Positions 59,923-64,000 of a DNA stretch of 64,000 bases are shown piece after piece; position 1 is the first letter of the stretch; each line of letters opens with the position of its first letter. The stretch is from an uncultured Colwellia sp. GTDB lineage: Bacteria; Pseudomonadota; Gammaproteobacteria; Enterobacterales; Alteromonadaceae. The notes under the pieces are model-generated. The model had not been told where the DNA came from. It was given only the letters and a program-made list of their open reading frames with translations, and ran no database searches. Both the position numbers and the translations under genes were made by a program. The stretch covers positions 169,612 through 233,611 of the forward strand of contig CAJXQJ010000003.1 of NCBI GenBank assembly GCA_913058245.1, written 5' to 3'.

Positions 59923-60825
59923 TTATGCTGTAAATAACGGAGTAACTGAGTTTCTAACAGAAGTTGCAACAGCCCTAACACAATCCATTCTTGGGTAACC
60001 TCTTCGACATAGTAGTGATATTTCTCGTGTAGGCTGTGGTTGTGCAAAAGGGATATAATTAATATCTTGGTTAGATAGTGGATTTAGTGTTGCTAATTTC
60101 GGTAGTAAAGTAATGCCCATGTTACTTGCTACCATATAACGCAATGTTTCAAGGCTAGTGGCCCTGAAACTGTGATCCTCTTCTGCTCCAGCACTAAAGC
60201 AATAGCCCATAGCTTGATCTCTTAAGCAATGACCATCCTCTAATGTGAGGATTTTTTGATTTTGTAAGTCATCAAAACTAACTTGTGCTTTAGCAGCAAG
60301 TGAATGTTGTTGCGATGTCGCCATAACCAAAGGCTCCTCAAATAGATTGTAACGCTCAAAACGCTCCATTTCAGGTAACCAAGGCAATATTAAAATGTCT
60401 AATTTCCCTTCGTCTAACTGCTGTAATAAATCTTGGGTTCTATTTTCGTGCAAGTAGAAATTTATTTTCGGCAAAGTACTATTTAGTGTTGGCATTATGT
60501 GTGGCAGCAGATACGGCGCCAATGTTGGGATTAAACCTATATGTAAGTCGCCAGAAAGAGGATCAAGCAATGCTTTTGCTGCCTCTTCAAAGTTAGTTGC
60601 GGCGGTAAGAACATCTCTTGCCTCTTTAATCAGTTTTTCACCAGCAGGCGTTAGCATAACATTACGAGTTTGCCGTTCGATTAAGGTTAACTTCAATCTC
60701 TGTTCGAGCTTTTGTATTTGTCCGCTTAGTGTCGGCTGACTAACAAAACAAGCTTCTGCAGCACGGCCGAAATGTTTTTGCTCAGCAATTGCCAATAAGT
60801 ATTCTAAATCACGAATTTTTATCAT
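59923..60825 (-). CDS. oxyR: OxyR: peroxide-sensing LysR-type regulator
   Basis: 300 aa. The HTH is 'MIKIRDLEYLLAIAEQKHFG' with 'CFVSQPTLSGQIQKLE'. The redox pair is Cys200 and Cys209 in 'LEDGHCLRDQAMGYCF', matching Cys199/Cys208 of E. coli OxyR. Convergent with ahpF; the OxyR site before ahpC supports the assignment. Confidence 0.95.
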   Translation of the reverse strand: MIKIRDLEYLLAIAEQKHFGRAAEACFVSQPTLSGQIQKLEQRLKLTLIERQTRNVMLTPAGEKLIKEARDVLTAATNFEEAAKALLDPLSGDLHIGLIPTLAPYLLPHIMPTLNSTLPKINFYLHENRTQDLLQQLDEGKLDILILPWLPEMERFERYNLFEEPLVMATSQQHSLAAKAQVSFDDLQNQKILTLEDGHCLRDQAMGYCFSAGAEEDHSFRATSLETLRYMVASNMGITLLPKLATLNPLSNQDINYIPFAQPQPTREISLLCRRGYPRMDCVRAVATSVRNSVTPLFTA

Positions 60826-61041
60826 AGGTAAAACTAATCGATATAGTTAATACAATTGTTTTTATATTAACTTATGAGATTTCCTTTCTCCAGTTCTTGT
60901 CCTATATTGATATTGTTCATTCGTGTAACTGTATTGTTTCTATTTGATTTTAAGCAAGATTGATGAATTCAATTATGGCTTAGTAATCAAATAAATTTTA
61001 TAATACGTTTCCTTTCGTAATTGTTCTAATCAGGATGTTGT

Positions 61042-62886
61042 ATGAAATTTACCATTAAGCAAAAACTTTATGTAATCGTATCTTTGGTTATTCTAGGTTT
61101 ATTGGGGTTGTATCTTGAAAATGCTTCAAATCAAAACAAAACGGCTAATTTAACTGCAATAAAATCTGAACTAAAAGATTTGCAAGTAGCAATGTTGCAA
61201 TTACGTCGCAGTGAGAAAGACTTTTTGCTGCGTAAAGACATTAAATATAGAAAAAAATTCGACACTACATATAAAGAGGCTTTGTATCTATTTTCAGATA
61301 TGGAGCAGCGCTTAGTTGCTGCAGACATTTCTGTTGCAGAGTTATTAGTTATTAAAAGAAGTTTGGAAAACTACCAACAGTCTTTCGAGAAGCTATTGGC
61401 AACATCAATTGAAAAAGGCTTAGACAAAGATTCTGGAGTTTATGGCAGATTGCGAGCTGCGACACATGCTCTTGAATCAAGTATTGAAGCGATGGGAGAT
61501 TTTGAGTCTCATACCTTGTTACTTACCCTTAGACGTCACGAAAAAGATTTTATTCTTCGTGACGATAAAAAATATGTAGAGCGCTTGGTCAGTGTAGCAG
61601 ATCAATTAAATCGTAGATTACCTAACGCAAATACCCAAGAGTTACTTGAAACTTACGTCAGTGAGTTTAACAAGTTTGTTAATATATCTGCAGACATTGG
61701 CCTTGATTCTAAGTCAGGTATTCGCGGTGCTATGCGTGCGGCTGTGCATAAAGTTGAGACAGAACTTAGCAAAGAGATAGAATTACTTAACGGTTATATC
61801 AATGACGGGATAGAACGAAGTCATTTGCAACATTTAATTGTAACCTTAATTGTTTCCATAATTATTACCGGCTTTATCATCATAGTAGCGAGACAAGTTA
61901 TCGCGCCTTTGAACAACTTCTCTATAAGAATATCGGAAATAAGAAAAGGTAATGATCTAACCCAAAGAACCGAAGAGCGTCATGATGAAATTGGTGTGAT
62001 TTCAAAAGAATTTAATATTTTCATGGAGCATTTTCAGGAACTCATTAAAAGTATAAACCAAACGGTTGACTCACTAAGTGAGTCGTCCAATATTGTTTCT
62101 GGTAGTGTTTCAAAAACAACTGAAGGTATTGTCAATCAATCGCAGCAAAGTGACATGGTAGCAACAGCGGTAACAGAAATGGGAATTGTTGCTGGCGAAA
62201 TTGCAGATAATGCGCGCTTAACTAAAGAGCGTACAGATGAAGCTTCAATAAAAGCAGTTGAAGGAAAAGATAAATTAGATAGTACAGTTGTTAATATCAA
62301 TCAATTATCTGAGCAATTAATCAGTGCTGGTGATGAAATTGTTCAGTTGCAAGAAAAGAGTAATGGCATTACCTCTGTGCTTGAGGTGATTAAAGGTATT
62401 GCAGAGCAAACTAATTTATTAGCGTTAAATGCTGCAATTGAGGCCGCAAGAGCTGGTGAACAAGGGCGTGGCTTCGCTGTAGTTGCTGATGAAGTAAGAA
62501 CACTTGCCGTAAGAACTCAAGATTCCACAGCAGAAATCACTGCCATTATTAGCGAGCTGCAAGCGACAACATCCGAAATTGTTAATACAGTTGGGATGTG
62601 TAAGGAGCAAGGGTTAAATAGTGTTACGCAAGCACAAGAAACAGAAGAAGTGCTTAACGAAATCATTACTGATGTTAATTCTATTGCAGAAATGACAGTT
62701 CTCGTTGCGACCGCTGTTGAACAGCAAGCGATAGTTGTTAAAGATGTAGATGAAAATATTATCCGTATACGTGATATTGGTGAACAGGTTGCCAGCGATT
62801 CACAAGAGAACTCTCGAGCGAGCGATGATGTCGCAGCGTTAGCAAGCGAATTACACGATGAGGCCAGTATCTTCAAAATTAAGTAA
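61042..62886 (+). CDS. Methyl-accepting chemotaxis protein with HBM-type helical sensor domain
   Basis: 614 aa. TM1 at 8-24, TM2 at 268-288 and a large, fully helical periplasmic part between. Two repeats '[19 protein letters not shown]' and '[19 protein letters not shown]' are the hallmark of HBM (helical bimodular) domains, as in McpS-like receptors for organic acids. HAMP ('[19 protein letters not shown]') precedes the signalling hairpin '[20 protein letters not shown]'. A single gene; ligand unknown, perhaps TCA-cycle acids. Confidence 0.93.
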   Translation: MKFTIKQKLYVIVSLVILGLLGLYLENASNQNKTANLTAIKSELKDLQVAMLQLRRSEKDFLLRKDIKYRKKFDTTYKEALYLFSDMEQRLVAADISVAELLVIKRSLENYQQSFEKLLATSIEKGLDKDSGVYGRLRAATHALESSIEAMGDFESHTLLLTLRRHEKDFILRDDKKYVERLVSVADQLNRRLPNANTQELLETYVSEFNKFVNISADIGLDSKSGIRGAMRAAVHKVETELSKEIELLNGYINDGIERSHLQHLIVTLIVSIIITGFIIIVARQVIAPLNNFSIRISEIRKGNDLTQRTEERHDEIGVISKEFNIFMEHFQELIKSINQTVDSLSESSNIVSGSVSKTTEGIVNQSQQSDMVATAVTEMGIVAGEIADNARLTKERTDEASIKAVEGKDKLDSTVVNINQLSEQLISAGDEIVQLQEKSNGITSVLEVIKGIAEQTNLLALNAAIEAARAGEQGRGFAVVADEVRTLAVRTQDSTAEITAIISELQATTSEIVNTVGMCKEQGLNSVTQAQETEEVLNEIITDVNSIAEMTVLVATAVEQQAIVVKDVDENIIRIRDIGEQVASDSQENSRASDDVAALASELHDEASIFKIK

Positions 62887-62910
62887 TATTGGTTAGCTAT
62901 TATGAATAAA

Positions 62911-62945
62911 AGCCTGATGACGATAATTCGCTATCAGGCTTTTTA
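62911..62945. terminator. Terminator after the HBM receptor
   Basis: AGCCTGAT (62911-62918) pairs with ATCAGGCT (62933-62940), 14-nt loop, followed by TTTTT; an A-run precedes. Confidence 0.75.
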
Positions 62946-63145
62946 GTATTCATCAGATGCTATTTACTGTGTTTCGTTAAGTAAAGTACTAAACATAAAT
63001 TTATTGCTTATTGATAAACCACTCGTTTTTGGGCTAGTTTGAAACTCTCAGTTGATATTTTATTCACGTTAAGCGCAATAAAACCACGGTCTGTACAAAT
63101 AAAAAGCAAACAAACAATTTTCTGCAAATTAAATGCATTTAGCTG

Positions 63146-63173
63146 TTGACGGCGGGCCAAAAATCTCTAAAAT
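63146..63173 (+). promoter_or_regulatory. rRNA operon promoter P1
   Basis: TTGACG (63146-63151), 16-bp spacer, TAAAAT (63168-63173), followed by the GC-rich discriminator GCGCTCC. GC-rich discriminators mark stringently controlled rRNA promoters. Confidence 0.75.
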
Positions 63174-63181
63174 GCGCTCCA

Positions 63182-63204
63182 CTTCTTCGGGGCAACCCGA
63201 GAAG
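63182..63204 (+). other. Leader hairpin with GCAA tetraloop
   Basis: CTTCTTCGGG (63182-63191) pairs with CCCGAGAAG (63196-63204) with one bulged base and a GNRA loop (GCAA), just after the P1 start point. Confidence 0.6.
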
Positions 63205-63315
63205 CTTGTTTTAAAGGGTTATCTCAGGTGGTTTCGGCCAGTTTGGTTAACTTAACGTTTCAAAGTAGGGTTTTGAATCTTCTGCAAAGAAAGTTCAAAA
63301 AAACGAAAAAAAATG

Positions 63316-63343
63316 TTGACTTTAAAACACGGTTGCGTAGAAT
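63316..63343 (+). promoter_or_regulatory. rRNA operon promoter P2
   Basis: TTGACT (63316-63321), 16-bp spacer, TAGAAT (63338-63343), discriminator GCGCATC. Same architecture as P1, 170 bp downstream. Confidence 0.75.
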
Positions 63344-63422
63344 GCGCATCTCGCTTCGGGCAAGGCCTGCAGCGACACGTTAAACACGAATGAGATGTTT
63401 AACGGTTACTTTTTCAAAGTAA

Positions 63423-63436
63423 CGTTCTTTAACAAT
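63423..63436 (+). promoter_or_regulatory. rRNA antitermination boxA
   Basis: CGTTCTTTAACAAT resembles boxA (TGCTCTTTAACA) that loads the Nus antitermination complex, in the leader before 16S. Confidence 0.75.
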
Positions 63437-63661
63437 TAGTTATCATGCAATTTGTGTGGACACTCACATTGATGTTGATTTTACATAGTTTCTTCGGAAA
63501 CAACTAAAACGCTTTAATGTTGATGTCACACAAAATTAGTATTATTTAATCTTCGGATTGAATGGTACGTTTTATGTAGTTTTTATCATGCCTTAGTCGG
63601 AATGATAGGAACACGACAGAATTCATTGAGCAGCGAGACTTGTTCTCGCACAAACGATTTT

Positions 63662-64000
<339 letters not shown>

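Noticed and set aside
60820..60860. OxyR-like autoregulatory site at the oxyR start
   Set aside because: ATTA-N7-CTAT half-site is present but the second half is at the wrong spacing and it overlaps the start codon.

Overview
This window looks like chromosomal DNA of a marine gammaproteobacterium of the order Alteromonadales, most likely Colwelliaceae (Thalassotalea/Colwellia-like). The grounds are the AT-rich composition, the start of a gammaproteobacterial 16S rRNA gene at the right edge, the ahpC-ahpF-oxyR block, many TonB/RND/ECF-sigma genes, and an 'ATACCAATTCAATTAAGT'-type dispersed repeat that I associate with these genomes. I saw no IS transposase, prophage, CRISPR array or tRNA gene.

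Layout, left: a truncated winged-helix regulator (1-401), a secreted alpha-amylase, and a BlaI-type repressor with a BlaR1-like M56 peptidase fused to an M23 peptidoglycan peptidase and a secreted alpha/beta hydrolase (2.6-5.1 kb). Next come an ECF sigma factor with a membrane partner, an SDR, and an orphan CcmI-C-terminal-like secreted protein. An RND efflux operon follows that carries its own two-component system (8.0-15.6 kb). After an LptA-like protein and an MCP, an XRE regulator sits with a PLD lipoprotein and a lipase. Then come a DUF2145 pair, a nitrilase, a periplasmic mini-catalase divergent from an OhrR-like MarR regulator, and an exported endonuclease-like protein.

Middle: a 159-bp MITE-like element (27.55 kb); TonB - ECF sigma - TonB-like membrane protein; a ClpP-like lipoprotein; a class-C beta-lactamase-fold hydrolase; a third ECF sigma operon; and a copper/silver efflux operon on the minus strand (Met-rich protein, CusC, CusB, CusA, two PepSY proteins; 42.0-33.9 kb). 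CusB contains a 7-unit ATATCC microsatellite encoding (Met-Asp)7 and a CusF-like domain that seems to have lost its metal ligands. At 42.7-43.04 kb lie two tandem, similar, terminator-ended non-coding transcription units that I propose as a duplicated small RNA.

Right: 43.1-57.1 kb is a coherent D-glutamate / peptidoglycan-peptide acquisition locus. It holds a CapA-like protein, a divergent ArgR paralogue, dgcA-dgcN (D-Glu to N-acetyl-D-Glu to N-acetyl-L-Glu), the LysR regulator dgcR, gltS, a TonB-dependent receptor, an M14 carboxypeptidase lipoprotein, an N-acyl-D-amino-acid deacylase lipoprotein and a periplasmic solute-binding protein. Two copies of an ATAAC-N5-GTTAT palindrome, one before dgcN and one between gltS and the receptor gene, tie the parts into a likely single DgcR regulon. 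The window ends with a small unannotated gene (59 aa), ahpC (with a recognisable OxyR site), ahpF, oxyR, an HBM-type MCP, and an rRNA operon start with two promoters, boxA and the 5' 339 nt of 16S rRNA.
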